A stretch of DNA of 64,000 nucleotides from Bugula neritina (GCA_964035545.1 OZ037765.1:35229504-35293503), one strand, 5' to 3'. Shown: positions 39,742 through 52,540, counted from the stretch's first letter. Numbers and translations are program-made. Notes: a model not told the origin generated them from the letters alone.

Positions 39742-41925
39742 GTTAGTGAAAAGACAATTTGCATAAATAACTCATATATAGACTACTTTCTGATGTCTAA
39801 GATTTACCTGCATGTTTTTCGACTTGCATTTTTTGTTGCTAACTATTTTGTGAAAATTTATCAAGTCTGTTGAACTTGACATGAATACATGCATGTATAT
39901 ACAGAACAAATTCTAAATAGCATATACAGAAATAAAAATAGGCTATATGTAATATAAAAAGTGCAGGTTATGGAATATATAGGATTTGTTACAATATTTT
40001 AATCTATTATCTACTTCAAAGAAGTAAAAGTTAGTAAGTCAAGTTAATTAGCCATTTCTTGAAAAATAAAAAGCCTAATGAAAACAATTGTGCTCAAATA
40101 AATATATCTAGATAAACCCAGATAGCCTTTAAGCTGTTAGCATTCTGGCTTTTGTGTTACAGTTTTGTTATTTCTTAAAATGATGCCTGTGCCTTGTAGC
40201 ATTTAGGAGCAGCAGTGGAGAGATTGAGATAGCCTAAGTTCTTTGAATTCCTTTATAAATTTTGTTGTTGCTCATAACATAAATTCTTTTGCTACATTTC
40301 TAATCTAGAACGCAGGCTTTTCTCAACTTCTCCATTACTGCACCTACTTCGTATGTAGTAGTCATCTCTGTCAGCTGCAGTAGACTCAAGGTCCTAGTTA
40401 ATAGTTAACGTAGGTGGTAGGTTAAAACATAGTTACATAATGAAATAGGTAAAAGGCCAAGCTAAGCCAACCACTACTGAAGCTGAAAGCCCAAGTTTCC
40501 CAACTCATCAAATTGCAGCATAAACTGAATTCTCTGAAAACCACTTCTGAAAGAAATTCTGGTTGAAAAGTAAATTAAGCAGATTCTGACAAGGGAAGCA
40601 GTAAAAGCACATTGATAATATTGAGTTATTAACTTTTTGCTTGGGTTTTCAGTGAAACCATTTATTTTTATAGCTTCTCAACTTCTCATGCTCCAAATAT
40701 CTACATCAGCTAGTCTTATTGTAACTTAGCTGTAGTTTTACAGCTGGCTTGGCTGATCCTGGGTCACAAATTGTTATGCATAAGTGTAAACTATCATCCC
40801 TGGTTTGTAAACAAGCACAATGTGGTCTTTAGTTTCTACTGATGTTTTATTGGTAAAACTGTCGTGAAAACTATACAATTAATGAAATTGTGAATATGCC
40901 ATAATGAATGATAATATGTGATGAAACTTTTATCAGTGATAATTTGACACTAACTAATAAGCTTCAAGTAAAGAACAAGTCTTGCTATAAAATTCAGTAT
41001 ACACCATCTAAATTATTGAAATTGATATTAAAAAAGATAATACAAATGCCATAAATGATTGTCAAAAATACTACAATAACAATAATTACCTTGTTAGACC
41101 ATCCAGGAATGGAGCTTATAACTTTGATGTCAATGTAGTAGGTATTTATTCTCTACTTTGATAATATTGATTTAAATGCAACAAAAAATTTAACATAACA
41201 TAAGTGAAAGGTTACTCAGCAGTTTATGCTACATGTTAGTTGACTGAAAGTGTAGCATAGAATGAGAGCTAAAAATAAAATATACCTCAATGAATGAATC
41301 ATTTCAGGAAGCTGATGGTGTAAAAAACTATTTATATAATTTAGTCATGCATAGTGAAATCATGCATATGAGGAAATCATGTTGACTTTCGTGTGCAAAT
41401 TTGTCATAGCCATAAAAGCAAAACAGCTACATATACATGACTAATTCAATGGGTTTCTAATTGGTTAACTTTGTTTGTTTTGATGAGAGCAAGAAATTTC
41501 ACTGGCATTCCAATTAATTACAATAAGCGAGGATAAGTACACATCAAGTATAACATTGTAACTAAAACTGTCAAATAAAGCTATTAGACCTATTGTAAAA
41601 TAATTATGCGATAAATATATAGGGCAGACAAAATATTTCAAGATGATATTGAATTAAATTATGTCTGCTTAAATATAAAATTTTTTAAATACTTTTTGTA
41701 TAAACTGAGCTTTGCTTCTCTTAGTAACATTTTTCTTTTAAAGACGTTTTGGCCATAACACGAAACTATGTAAAGCATTCAAGGTTCCTTGAACATAATG
41801 TAGTACAAACTCTTCAAAGTATAATTATATGCACATGCTATAACACAGCTAAGCTGCTGAGCAGGCATGTGAGTAATTACATGTAACTAGCAGTGAAACT
41901 GGACCACTGCAGAGTTGAAAGATCA
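39742..41925 (+). other. gene 2 intron, no gene seen
   Basis: AT-rich. A stretch at 40310-40370 resembles 12025-12080 (dispersed repeat). No exon found. Confidence 0.5.
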
Positions 41926-41933
41926 ATTCAGCT

Positions 41934-43029
41934 ATGAATTGTATAGTCATAACAGATAAGACAACAAATAATAATAGAGATTTAATCATAGTTGCCATAT
42001 CAGCATTGCCCAGCAACGAAAACCACAAAAATTCGTTCAAGCATATTTTAGGCAACGGCTTTTCATGTTGGGAGGACACAACTATTAATTATAGGGGGAT
42101 CTCATGCAATGACACTGGAAAAGGGTCTATTGAGTTTGCTGCAGAACATACTACCATAACAGATACGGACCGCACTGTGATTTTTCACGCCAGGAAAATG
42201 CTATTATACCAATCCGGCCAACCCTGGAGGAAAAAGTGCGGCCCATTATTTGACATCACAATGGGCAGCTATGACGGTGCAAAATGTTGCACTCTGTTTG
42301 GCATATTTTAACTATATAAAATCAACCAGAAGCTTAAAAATACGTTCGGTATATACCGTGATGACGGCCTAGGAGTAACCAACGACACTGCAAAAAAATA
42401 TAGATAGAATTAAAAAATCAATATGCAAAATTTTCTAAAAGTATATTCTAAAAATTACTATTGAAGTAAACCAGAAAGTTGTCAACTATATAAATATAAA
42501 TTTTGACATCAGCAAAAGAATACACAAACCCCATGTAAAAGCTAACAGTGAAATTTTATATGTAAACTCTAGATTTAACCATCCTCCGCATATCACAAGA
42601 AACATCCCACAAGCCATAAACAACAGGCTTTCCAAACCTCTCATCTAACGAGGAAGTGTTTAGTCAGACAACAAAGATGCACCAAGGAGCTCTAACTAAA
42701 AGTGGGTACACACATAACCTAACTTTCCAGCCAACACACACTACTAGCAGACCATAAAGAGGAAGAAGACGAAATATCACATGGTATAAGCCCCCATTCT
42801 CCAAAAGTGTAACAAGTAACCTGACAAAGCATTTTTTTAAAATCCTGGAGGAAGAAATACCCAGAGATCACAAACTCTACAAAATTTTCAACAAAAACAA
42901 TATAAAACTCAGTTACAGTTGCTGCAGAAATTTGAACAACATAATCAACAGCCACAATAAAATATTACTCAACCCAGCAAACCAATCTCCTCGAGAATGT
43001 AACTGCAGAAGCAACACAGTGTGCGCCTA
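41934..43029 (+). mobile_element. Penelope-like element remnant, RT middle and C-terminal part
   Basis: Conserved pieces in changing frames: HARKMLLYQSGQPW and FDITMGSYDGAKC, catalytic FGIYRDDGLGV (about 42340), ITIEVNQKVVNYININFDIS, SRFNHPPHITRNIPQAINNR, NITWYKPPFSKSVTSNL, ILEEEIPRDHKLYKIFNKNN, KLSYSCCRN and finally ECNCRSNTVC. From memory of the family these match the RT of Penelope-like elements that carry a Cys motif before a GIY-YIG nuclease. Many stops show it is dead, and the nuclease part is missing. Confidence 0.7.
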
Positions 43030-43281
43030 GATAAAAAATAGGAAAAGGAACAGTTGAATAGACAAGTTGTGTTTACTCGTTTGCAATTATGTAATGCTTG
43101 TAATTTTCTGTAGTTAGTGATTCTTGTATTATTCGTAGCAATAAATTATATTCTTATTCTAAATCAGCGATATCAGTTCAACTTTAATTACCCACAATTA
43201 GGTGAATGTGTAAATTCACAACAGTGGTGGCAGCGATGGGATTGTTTTAAAGCCAATGCTCCTGGCCGAGGAGTAGGAGAG

Positions 43282-44120
43282 ATGGCCGACAAAGGAGACA
43301 TTCCTTGTCTAGAGCCGATCAAATCAGCAGCTGTGGAGAATGTCATAAGCGGCCCAGCGCTGCCTATGGACAGGCATCATTTGCAGGCTCCAAACTTCTC
43401 CGGAGAAGAAGATGTGGAGCAATTTATCACTGAGTTCAGTGATGTGGCAGCTATCTGTCGATGGCCTGCCCGAGTTACTCTGATCCAGCTGCAGTTGTGC
43501 TTGACGGGAACGGCCAAACCTTATGGTATTGACCAGAATGTCGGCGAGATCTTTGATGCGTTGAGAGCCAGGTGTGGGCTCACCGCCCAAGATGCGCGTA
43601 TCCAACTCCAAGAACTTAGGGGAGATCGTAAGACTGCCTTGCGAGAACACGCAACTCTGGTGGAACGGCTGGCACAAGTTGCTTATGGTGATTTGCCTGC
43701 AAATGGCCGACAGAGTTTGGCACTGGATGCCTTCCTCCAGTCTATAAACAACATGGGCTTAAAAAAGCATTTGCTGGTAGCTGAAGTTGAGACAATGGAG
43801 AGGGCTCTCCGGCTTGGGAATGCCTATTTCTAAGCTGATAGTACGTGCCGGCCTAGAATGGCTGTACAGCAAATAGAGGCCGACCACGACAACGTGTCGC
43901 CATCGTCGGCCACGGCGACTGTACACGTGGCTACGGCGGCAGCCGACGAGCCGACCGGCTTCATCACAAGCCTGGTTGGAGAGCTGCTGGCCGAATCACG
44001 CATATCCGCCAACAGTCGACAGTTGAGCGACCCGCTAGGTCGCCGACAACTGTCGTCGGCAGGCGTACTCTTGTATGTTGGGGTTGTGGTAGTGGTGGGC
44101 ACCTTCTGAGGAGCTGCCTC
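43282..44120 (+). pseudogene. gypsy C Gag with zinc knuckle
   Basis: The leader ATG at 43282 (MADKGDIPCLEPIKS) opens a capsid-like frame with FSGEEDVEQFITEFSDVAAI and later LRGDRKTALREHATLVERLA, stopping at 43831. A second stretch follows (43850-44060). Near 44070-44115, in a shifted frame, CWGCGSGGHLLRSC is a CX2CX4HX4C zinc knuckle. This is the only copy in the window that keeps most of gag. At least one stop and one frameshift separate its parts. Confidence 0.82.
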
Positions 44121-44192
44121 TATGGCAGGAGGAAACAGTTAAATGACAACGGTCCACGGTGGACTCCGCCAACCGTGGACCTCGGTTTAACC

Positions 44193-44291
44193 CTCCGAGG
44201 CCGAGGCCAAGGCCAAGGCCAAGGCCAAGGCCAAGGCCAAGGCCAAGGCCAAGGCCAAGGCCAAGGCCAAGGCCAAGGCCAAGGCCAAGGC
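44193..44291. repeat. AGGCCA hexanucleotide repeat, about 16 copies
   Basis: (AGGCCA)n between the gag zinc knuckle and protease of element C. In one frame it reads (PR)n. GC-rich and nearly perfect, so it expanded recently compared with the decay around it. Confidence 0.95.
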
Positions 44292-44564
44292 CCAAACCCA
44301 TTCGAGTGAGGAGGCCGCCTTTGCCGGAGTGGCAAGCCCCACGGAAAGTTAGCAGACCACAAGGTTTGCCAAAACCTATGGCTTGGCCACGCAAAAAACC
44401 GCTTTGAAGTGTTTCCTGATGAGGGGGCGTACGACGAGTGGGAGCAAGACCGAGATTTCCCTTGGCTGCCCACGCATGAGCAGGACCGAGCCTTCACTCG
44501 GCCGCCCGTGTGCGAGCAAGGCCAAGATGTAACTCGGCAACCCTTTTGCAATTGGAAAGCATAA

Positions 44565-45173
44565 GTGCAAACCCGAATCCATGCACATGAGGTGTCACTT
44601 CCGGAGACAGACCGCTCAGTGGGCGCCCAGCCATATGGAAGCAGTTATTTCTTGCCCGGTAAACTTGCCGGCAAAGTTGCGACATTTCTTTTGTATACTG
44701 AGTGTACCACAAATCTCCTAAGTTGGCGTCTCTTTGACACACTCAATGCTAGAGATTGGGCAAATCTGAAGCCATATGAAGAAGAACACCGAACGTTGGC
44801 GGACGGGTTGTGTATCCTTTTCTATTGAGTGATCAGCGAGACTTTCATCATCAGTCAGCTTAAAGAGGATGCCATCTCATGAATGCCATTCCTGAAGCAA
44901 CAAAAGTGCCACATTGACTTTAGTGAGTTGGCGGTGATGCTGGCCGGGCGTGAGCTTGCTTGTGTGGATAGGTTTGGTAGACCCTTGGTGGGGGAAGTGC
45001 AGGTGGTGCGGCGCTGTACCATTACTGGGTGCTCCTGGGCCTCGGTTCACTGCAGAGTAAACTGCAAGAAAATCTCCATCTTAGAAGTGGTGGAAGGGGC
45101 ACTGGGGGGCATCCAGCTCGCTAATGGCCTAAATAGGCTGGATGAGCGGGGGAGTTCCTGGTACAGTGTGTGA
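44565..45173 (+). pseudogene. gypsy C protease, active site destroyed
   Basis: Clear homologue of the protease at 23-664. The active-site triplet DTG reads YTE here (TAT at 44694-44696, GAG at 44700-44702), so both the catalytic Asp and the Gly are gone. A stop follows at 44826, and the second half continues at 44883-45173. Confidence 0.9.
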
Positions 45174-46560
45174 ACCCTTTCACGGAGCCGGTAGAGTTGC
45201 CGGCTGGTTTGCTAGTGGGGAAGTTCCATTCTGTGCAGGAGGAGGATGTGGGGCTTTCTAGGAACGGCAGGGGGCCGGTGCCTGAACACTTGGCAGATTT
45301 GTACGGGGATGCCTGTGATGGCTGTGAGAATAAGCGAGAATGCCTGGTAGTGGCGCAGTTACTCTCTAAGTACAAAGATGCGTTTAGTTGCGGCGATCAT
45401 GATATGGGCTTGACCAAGGCTGTCTGTCATGAGATACCCCTGGCGGCAGGGACAGGGCCTATTCGGCAGTCGACCCACCGGTTAGGTCCCGAAAAAAAGA
45501 AAGTGAGCCGTCAGGTGCAAGACCTTCTGAACCGGGACCTGATTGAGCCAGCTCATGATCCTTGGAGCTCTCCGGTTGTCCCGGTTCGAAAAAAAGATGG
45601 GAGCTGGAGGTTTTGCGTGGATTATCGCAGACTGAACAGCGTGACCATCCAGGACGCTTACCCTCTACCGAGGATCGATGGGTCGCTGGATGCTTCAGCT
45701 GGTAGCTAGTTCTTCAGTACGCTGAACTTGTTGAGTGGGTACTGGCAGGTGCCCCTGAGTCCTGATGCACAGGACAAGGCTGCTTTTAAAACGCGGGACC
45801 GGCTCTGGAAGTGGAAGGTTCTGCCGTTAGGACTTACGTCTGCTCTGGCCACCTTCCAGCGACTCATGGAGCAGGTCTTCAATGGGCTACACTGGAAGAC
45901 TCTGCTCGTCTACCTCGATGATGTCATTTTCATCATCCCGACTTCAACACCTCTGTCAGTCGTCTCAGAGAGGTGTTTGACAGACTTCGAGCTGCTGGTC
46001 TGAAGCTCAAGCCCTCCAAGTGTGTGTTGCTGCGACAAAAGGTTAAGTACCTAGGCCACATAGTTGGCCGAGACGGGGTCACCACCGACTCCGAGAAGGT
46101 ACGGGCTGTAAGGGACCGGGCCGTTCTTGTCGACCATCCTGAATCGCAAGCATTTCTGAAGTTGGTAGGGTTCTATAGGCAGTACAGACCCAACTTTGCA
46201 GAATGGCTCAGCCGTCAAACCGGCCTGACCGCTAAGGGAGTGCGTTGGCAGTGGACGTATGCAGAGTGGAAGCTGTGCTGTCGCAGGTCCAGAATATTCG
46301 CGATATGGTGGTGGCTCACTACAGTAAAGTTATGTCAGCCCCTGAAGAGAGCTACTGCACGACCAGGAAGCAGCTTCTGGCAGTAGTCAAGGTGGTCAAG
46401 CACTTTAGGCCATATCTGTATGAGTGTACGTTCACACTGCAAATGGATCACGCGTCCTTGATATGGTTGTGTCGACGAGCTGAACCCTCTAGCTAATTAG
46501 CGCTGGCTTGAAATCTTGATTGAGTTTTTATACCGGATCGAGCACCGACCCGGTAAGAAA
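45170..46560 (+). pseudogene. gypsy C reverse transcriptase and RNase H
   Basis: Pieces 45170-45709, 45728-46003, 45973-46386 and 46245-46560 together cover RT and RNase H. SSPVVPVRKKDGSWRFCVDY, YLDD (45911-45922) and QMDHASLIWLCRRAEPSS are recognisable. A stop at 45707 falls in the AGSKFF motif, there is a frameshift near 45950, and a deletion near 46260 removes the start of RNase H with its catalytic DAS motif. Confidence 0.88.
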
Positions 46561-46699
46561 CACAGTAATGCTGACGGATTGAGCCGCCGTCAGGCAGACG
46601 GGTGTAAGCAATGCCTAAACATTGAGCGCAGGGATGGACCCCATTGCTCGGACATGGAGAAGCAGATAGGGAAAGCAGGTGTATAAAGCTGGGAGGAAG

Positions 46700-47995
46700 G
46701 ACAACTCCAGTCTGAACTTCCCTCTAAAGCTGTCAACACCTTTCATGCAAACCCTATACTGCCCCGAAACGTCAGGAAGCTGTGTAGACTCCAAGCTATG
46801 CTACCTGGGGTGGTAGCCGACTTAGTCAGGGCCAAGAAGGAGGGACGGCGGCCTAGCGAGGCTGAACGTGTTCAGAATTCAAGTATTTCTGCAACTGCTG
46901 GAACTCCCTCCAGTTCAATGGTGATGGGTTGCTAATGATAACGTTGGCGACCGCTGTGAATCACCAGGAGCGGGAGAAGGTAGTCTGTCCGTTTGCTCTT
47001 CGCCGGGAGCTGATTTGGGAAACTCATAAGCAAGCTAATGCTGGAGCTGGGCGGTGGACTAGGTGTCTTCAGCTCTGGTGGTATTGGCCCGGCATGACCT
47101 GGGACGTCCGACTCCGTGCGGAAGTGTGAGATATGACAGGCCAGTAAGCATGGCCGCTCCACTGAGACTGCGGGGAGGCGTCGCCTCCATGCCGGTCGTT
47201 TGTGGCAGATAGTTACCGTAAATCTGGTGGGCCGCATGCCCACATCTGTGAAAGGTAATAACTGGATACTGGTACTAACTGACCACTTTACGTGGTGGGC
47301 TAATGCTCTGGCTATCCCAGATGCGTCTGCCCCCATGGTGGCCAGGACCTTAGATCAGAACGTATTCTGTTATTTCGGCGTGCCAGAACAAATACACTCT
47401 GATCAGGGCGCCCAGTTTCTGTCGCAGCTTATTAGCGATCTCTGTAAGACGTGGGGGATCAACCAGAGTCGGACGACTCAATATTAGCCGCAAGGGAATG
47501 GGGTTGTAGTGCAGAGCAATCGTATGTTAGGCGAGTCTCTGAGAAGTCTACTATTGGGTAGGAGTCAGGAAGAGTGGGACTTGGTGCTGCCGCAAACCAT
47601 GCGAGCCTACCGTAGTACCCCTCACTCCAGCCCGCTGGAGGCCCCTCGCTTTCTCATGCTCGGTCAAGTAACGCGGGTTTCTGAGCATTTAATTTACCAT
47701 GTTCCGACTCCAGAAAGCAATGTCCATGAGTACGTGGACGAGCTCATTACACGCATGAGGACAGCCCACGAGGTGTTGCGTGAGCAGCAATGGCAGTTGA
47801 GGAGTGGGAACTCTGACGACCCCCTCCTTTGTCTAAGGTGGGAGACTGGGTCTGAATCACCAGTCACCGCTGGCGGCACGGACAGGCGGCTATGTTACAG
47901 CGGAAGTTTGTGGGTCTTTTCTGCGTGACTGAGGTGATGCTAGATCACACGTATAAAGTGGAACATTTCGGCCAGGTGTCGGTCCAGAATAAAAC
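46700..47995 (+). pseudogene. gypsy C integrase
   Basis: Pieces at 46929-47129 (ETHKQANAGAGRWTRC, the zinc-finger part), 47200-47487 (VTVNLVGRMP, HSDQGAQFLSQL) and 47509-47928. The first catalytic Asp is Asn (VNLVG instead of VDLVG), the frame is broken after RAEV, and a TAG interrupts the segment before NGVV, where Glu is also replaced (VVQSNRM). Confidence 0.85.
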
Positions 47996-48230
47996 ACGAT
48001 TTTAGCTGTACTGGTCGAGTCTTGATGCAACAGAACAGGTCCCTCTACTCCTGGAACCTATGCGCCGTCCGACCATGAGGGGGCGAGCTAGGGCCGACAG
48101 GGAGTTCAAGGTGGTGTTGCAAGATCAGGAAGGAGCGGCCGATGCGCCGACCAACTAGCCCCGTCCGCCCCCAACTCTGAAAGAGGCGGCCGACCAGCCG
48201 GCAGACCGGCCCGGGCCGGCCCCACCACCA

Positions 48231-48515
48231 GTGACGAGAGCCGACACACCTGTCATCCCTGATGAGATGGAAACTCCTCAAACTCATGAGGCGGAGGTAG
48301 CTAAGGAGGAACCACCCGTACAGGTGAACCGCCCTACACTAAAGACCCCATCCGTAGTGGTGGATTCACCGGTGGCAGCAGCCCCCCCCCCAGTACAGTT
48401 GGAACGTAGTCAACGTACTAGGGCTCCATCATCTTATTTAAAAGATTTCTTGTGTGATGCAGTGGATAAACCACCTACACTCATCATAAAAGAAATCTGG
48501 GAGACAAGCAATTGA
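48231..48515 (+). pseudogene. gypsy C C-terminal tail
   Basis: IPDEMETPQTHEAEVAKEEP and, at the end, RSQRTRAPSSYLKDFLCDAV, matching the tail of element B. Confidence 0.8.
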
Positions 48516-49018
48516 GAGTTGTGGTTCCTCATTATCGAGAAACACAACTGTGAGTTGCAGGCCCAGTGGCATGTATAACTATCATCACTGGGAGAACAGA
48601 AAAGGGCGGAGTCAGCCGACCGGTAGAAGGGAGTGTTATGTAATCACTTTCACCGTGGAGAGCGCCCTTTTCAATTGTAACTGTCAATGTTCGCGCAGGT
48701 ACTATGGCAGGCTGGCAACCACGTAGCCTAAGTGGACAGTAGACTAATATCGTGGTTGTCTTATGGTAAGTCTACTAGTGAAATTTCATTAGTTAATTAG
48801 AATTTAGCCTAGTAGCCAAGTTCAGTCTCACATTGTCATAATGATGAAGTTGTACTGATGTCAGATGATTTCACTGACGACTTTGAGTAGAGTAGTCACC
48901 CGGACGACTTTGATAATCAGAAGGTTGATAGACTACTTGACTCAGTCACAGTGTCGTACCGACTAGGTGGAGTCCTCTACAACATAATCTGGTACCCTGT
49001 TCTGTTGCAGGTGAGACT

Positions 49019-49608
49019 TTGAGGAACTTGAAGATAGATTCTATGACCACCAGCCATGCAGTCGCCCCTCCCCCCTCCCCCCCGTTCTCTTCTTTCTAAT
49101 TTCAAGTGGACCGCTCTTGACCGGTTTGAGGAGATGACAACGTAATCTTCTCAGTGATGACAAGATGCATAGCATCAGGCGGCTGTAATGGGCTGGTGGT
49201 ATATTAGTTGGCGGTCTCTTTATTCCTATCATGATATAACTCTGTAGCTGGGGTCGAAGACCTGAGCAGCAATATCCTTCGTCACCCTGAACTGAGACCG
49301 CGACTGTGCCATAGCAGATATAGTAACATAATATTTTTAATAGTGAATATTTACTCATATAGAAAATAATGATATTAGTATATGTATAGCTGGGAGGGGA
49401 TTTCTGCCTAGTTTTATTGCCCTAGTGACTAAAGGAAAAAAAGGGGGGGGGGGGCTTCAAATTTTGATCCTCAACTCTGATCGTTAAAGTGTCGGCTAGA
49501 GACACATGTGATGTCGGAAATATTTTGATGATTATCTTATCATTCATTTATTCTTTTTGTTTTGTTTTTGTTCTCTTTTGTAAATTTTTAATACGCGTCA
49601 GATGGAAA
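49019..49608. other. stretch between gypsy C and the Penelope-like half, nothing recognised
   Basis: Contains a C-rich run at 49063-49082 and a G run near 49444-49454. No gene or repeat identified. Confidence 0.5.
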
Positions 49609-50025
49609 GCTTTCTTCTACTTAAACCCAGACTGCAAGCCTACTACCAGCAAACTAACACCTTACATTAAAGAATTAGACCACTTTGAAACTGAAATATT
49701 CAACCTACTAGCCAACATCAGGTTTGAACCATTTACAAATTAACTACAAACCGAAATTAGAAATAATGTAAAGGATATATAAGATGATGACAAACCGCTA
49801 GTGAAAGCTGCCAAAACTACTAATTTCTACAAAATATCTACTTTTCAATACTGAGATTTTGTTAAACAAAACATTACCAAAGAGTAAAAAAAGCCCCACA
49901 TGGCCTAGCTAAATCAATCACAACAAAGGATCGACATCACAATCGCCAAATCACTAAATTTAGACACCAGAATAGAAGTACTGGCCAAGAAAGAAGCATT
50001 TATTACATTTTTTTGAATGCTGGCA
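49609..50025 (+). mobile_element. Penelope-like element remnant, N-terminal part
   Basis: FYLNPDCKPTTSKLTPYIKE, LDHFETEIFNLLANIRFEPF, DDDKPLVKAAKTTNFYK and SLNLDTRIEVLAKKEAFIT are N-terminal blocks of the same protein family as 41934-43029. Stops and frameshifts are frequent. The two pieces flank gypsy element C in C-terminal, then N-terminal order. Confidence 0.65.
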
Positions 50026-50208
50026 AGTTGATAAGAGTTTGTTTTGTTTGTTTAAAATACACATTTGCGTTAAACACTATACATGACACATAGTATAGAG
50101 AGTGGCAGTTATTACAAATTATTTAAACTGAGGAAGATAATCTTGTTTTTTATATTACGTGAGTTAACAATTATACTGATTTCTTTACATAAAAATGAGT
50201 TGGAGTTG

Positions 50209-50212
<4 letters not shown>

Positions 50213-50294
<82 letters not shown>
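50213..50294. repeat. (TA)n microsatellite
   Basis: About 80 bp of alternating TA; reading frames through it are artefacts. Confidence 0.97.
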
Positions 50295-50297
<3 letters not shown>

Positions 50298-51108
50298 GTA
50301 TATAGAAACAACATGGATTAGTGAAAGGTGTGTAGAGTTGAGTAGTGTAGAGCTTATTGGTAAAGTTTTAGTGGTATGTAGCAATTTTGTTTATTCAGTT
50401 GAGGTTTTACTGTTTAACGTAAAAAGCTTCAGCTAATTTTCGATGATGGATTCCTTTAAATGACTGATTTAGAACTGTTACATTGTCTAATTATACGTTT
50501 CCATGGTTAGTAGTGGAGATATGAGAATATATTTTCATAGTAATTTCATGGTAATGTTCATTTATCCTGTGTGATAGGCAACGCCAATTTCGCCTATAAT
50601 ATAGGTTTGTTGACGTGAAGCTTCAGAGCAGGTTATTTTGTAAACTATGTTGTGTAAGTGTTCTTTACTAGTTTTGTCTTTGAGGTTGGAATGTGAATTT
50701 AAGGAAGTTCCTTTGAATATAATTCGGGCGTTGATTCATTTGGAAGTGAGTCTGCAATGAATTTGTTGAGGAAATGAAATAGCTTTCCTCCTGCTACTCT
50801 TTTATAATTAGCTAGTTGAAGTAAAATATTATGTTTCCTGTTGTCCTTTTCACGGAGTAGTCCGTCACTAATGTTGGTAACAGTTTTCTCTATTACGTAT
50901 ATACAATTTAAATTTGATCAATTGTTGCTAATTCTTCTTCAATTGGGAAGTTGATATATCATGCAAGACCAAACTTATAATAGTGTCACTAAATTTCTTC
51001 AAAGTTCAAATAAGTCTGCTAAATTTTTTTTAAACACATTTTATTTCCTATAAAAATAGATAGATGTATACTTCATATCACATGTCAACTAGTATATGTT
51101 TACTATAG
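50295..51108 (+). other. gene 2 intron before LRR exon 2
   Basis: AT-rich sequence with no exon or element recognised. It ends in the shared acceptor context ACTAGTATATGTTTACTATA. Confidence 0.55.
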
Positions 51109-51249
51109 CATGTCTAACCTGGAGAATCTGGAAACTCTTAATATATCAGGGAATAACTTCAGTGAAGGATTACCTGATGTATTCACATCAATGACATCTC
51201 TAAGAGAGTTGCTTATGTATAACTGTGAACTACCAACTCTACCTGAGAG
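51109..51249 (+). CDS. gene 2: LRR exon 2
   Basis: 141 nt, phase 2/2. SNLENLETLNISGNNFSEGL then MTSLRELLMYNCELPTLPE. Identical splice contexts to LRR exon 1. The second strand (ELLMYNCE) is the most different of the seven copies. Confidence 0.88.
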
Positions 51250-52399
51250 GTTAGTAAATGCAAGCACCCTCCTAGTGTTTTGCCTCCATGTTTATAGACA
51301 TGCACCTCCTGTTGCTATGTACTGTTAAAATTATTGCAAATTTGTTATTCTGTATTTAAAGTTGACCAAAAATATAAAATTTACCTACCTGTATGTTTTG
51401 AGACTTACATTTTTTTGCTAAATAATCTGTGAAAATCTCTCAAATCTGTTGAATGTTTGCTTATATGATGTATACAATATGCAGATAAATATATGCTAAT
51501 AAAGAGATGCTATGTAATATTATGACATGTGGTTATATGAAATAAATAAGACATGTTCCAATATTTTAATTTCCTACTTAATGCTTGAATTAAGTAGAAG
51601 TTATAGTAAGCTGAGTTTATTAGACTTTTCTTGAAGAATAAATTAAGATGAAACTTTACTATACATGTCATCTTGCAGACTAAAACAAGGCGCTGATCTA
51701 ACAATATAATACAAAAGTGATATAATTGATAATTAAATAAATCATACCGTCTTTTATTATACTATAAACAATGTTTAACTTTATTTTAATGCTTTATATT
51801 ACTTTTTAAATTTAAGGGTAAAAAAAAACAAATACTCTTAGCAAATGACCTGTAATCATGGAAAATATAAGCTAATGAAGATATGCTACGTAATGCTATA
51901 ACGCCAATAATCTAATTTCCTATAATGCTTGAATTACGTAAAAATTACAGTAATAGCTGAGTTTATTAGAATTTTCTTGAAAAATAAAACGCTGAAGCCT
52001 TATTATGTAATATCCTGCAGACTAAAATCAGGCTTTCAATATAATGTATAGTTGATTAGGTGTTATAAATAATTATTAATTTAAATTTGAAGTTTGAAAC
52101 AGAAATGAAATATTTTAGCAAATTACCTGTAAGTATGACAAATATTATTATATATATGAATAAAATGCTAGTTGTATATTTTGTACTCAGCTTAAGGTTT
52201 TCAAAATAAAGACTCATGCAGTATATTTCACATGTATATGTGAGATTCATATCTACTGATGTCTTTTATTCCAACTTTATACTCCATTAGATGAAATTTA
52301 TTATATATCAATGAGAAACTTTATGCTAGAATTATATTTCTATTCCTTTAGATGGTTGTATTACTATATGATGTCTCAACTAGTATATGTTTACTATAG

Positions 52400-52540
52400 C
52401 ATGTCTAATCTGAAGAATCTGGAGACTCTTAATATGTTAGGGAATAACTTCAGTGAAGGATTACCTGATGTAGTCACATCAATGACATCTCTAAGGAAGT
52501 TGTATATTAGTGGCTGTAGACTACCAACTCTACCTGAAAG
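52400..52540 (+). CDS. gene 2: LRR exon 3
   Basis: 141 nt, phase 2/2. NLETLNMLGNNFSEGLPDVV then SLRKLYISGCRLPTLPE. The donor is GAAAG|GTTAGT (one change from the others, still a good site). Confidence 0.88.

Larger units (their letters stand above)
43050..49018 (+). mobile_element. Ty3/gypsy retrotransposon C, heavily decayed
   Basis: The 3' end of a 5' LTR (to 43223, ending TTCACAACA) is followed by primer site TGGTGGCAGCGATGGG at 43225, then gag, a broken pol and the 3' noncoding region. Homology to element B ends near 49018. No 3' LTR is seen, and the 5' LTR is truncated (its left edge, about 43050, is uncertain). It has many stops and frameshifts and a destroyed protease active site. Confidence 0.88.

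Noticed and set aside
44159-44407. Separate proline/arginine-rich gene
   Set aside because: Explained by the hexanucleotide expansion between gag and protease of gypsy C.
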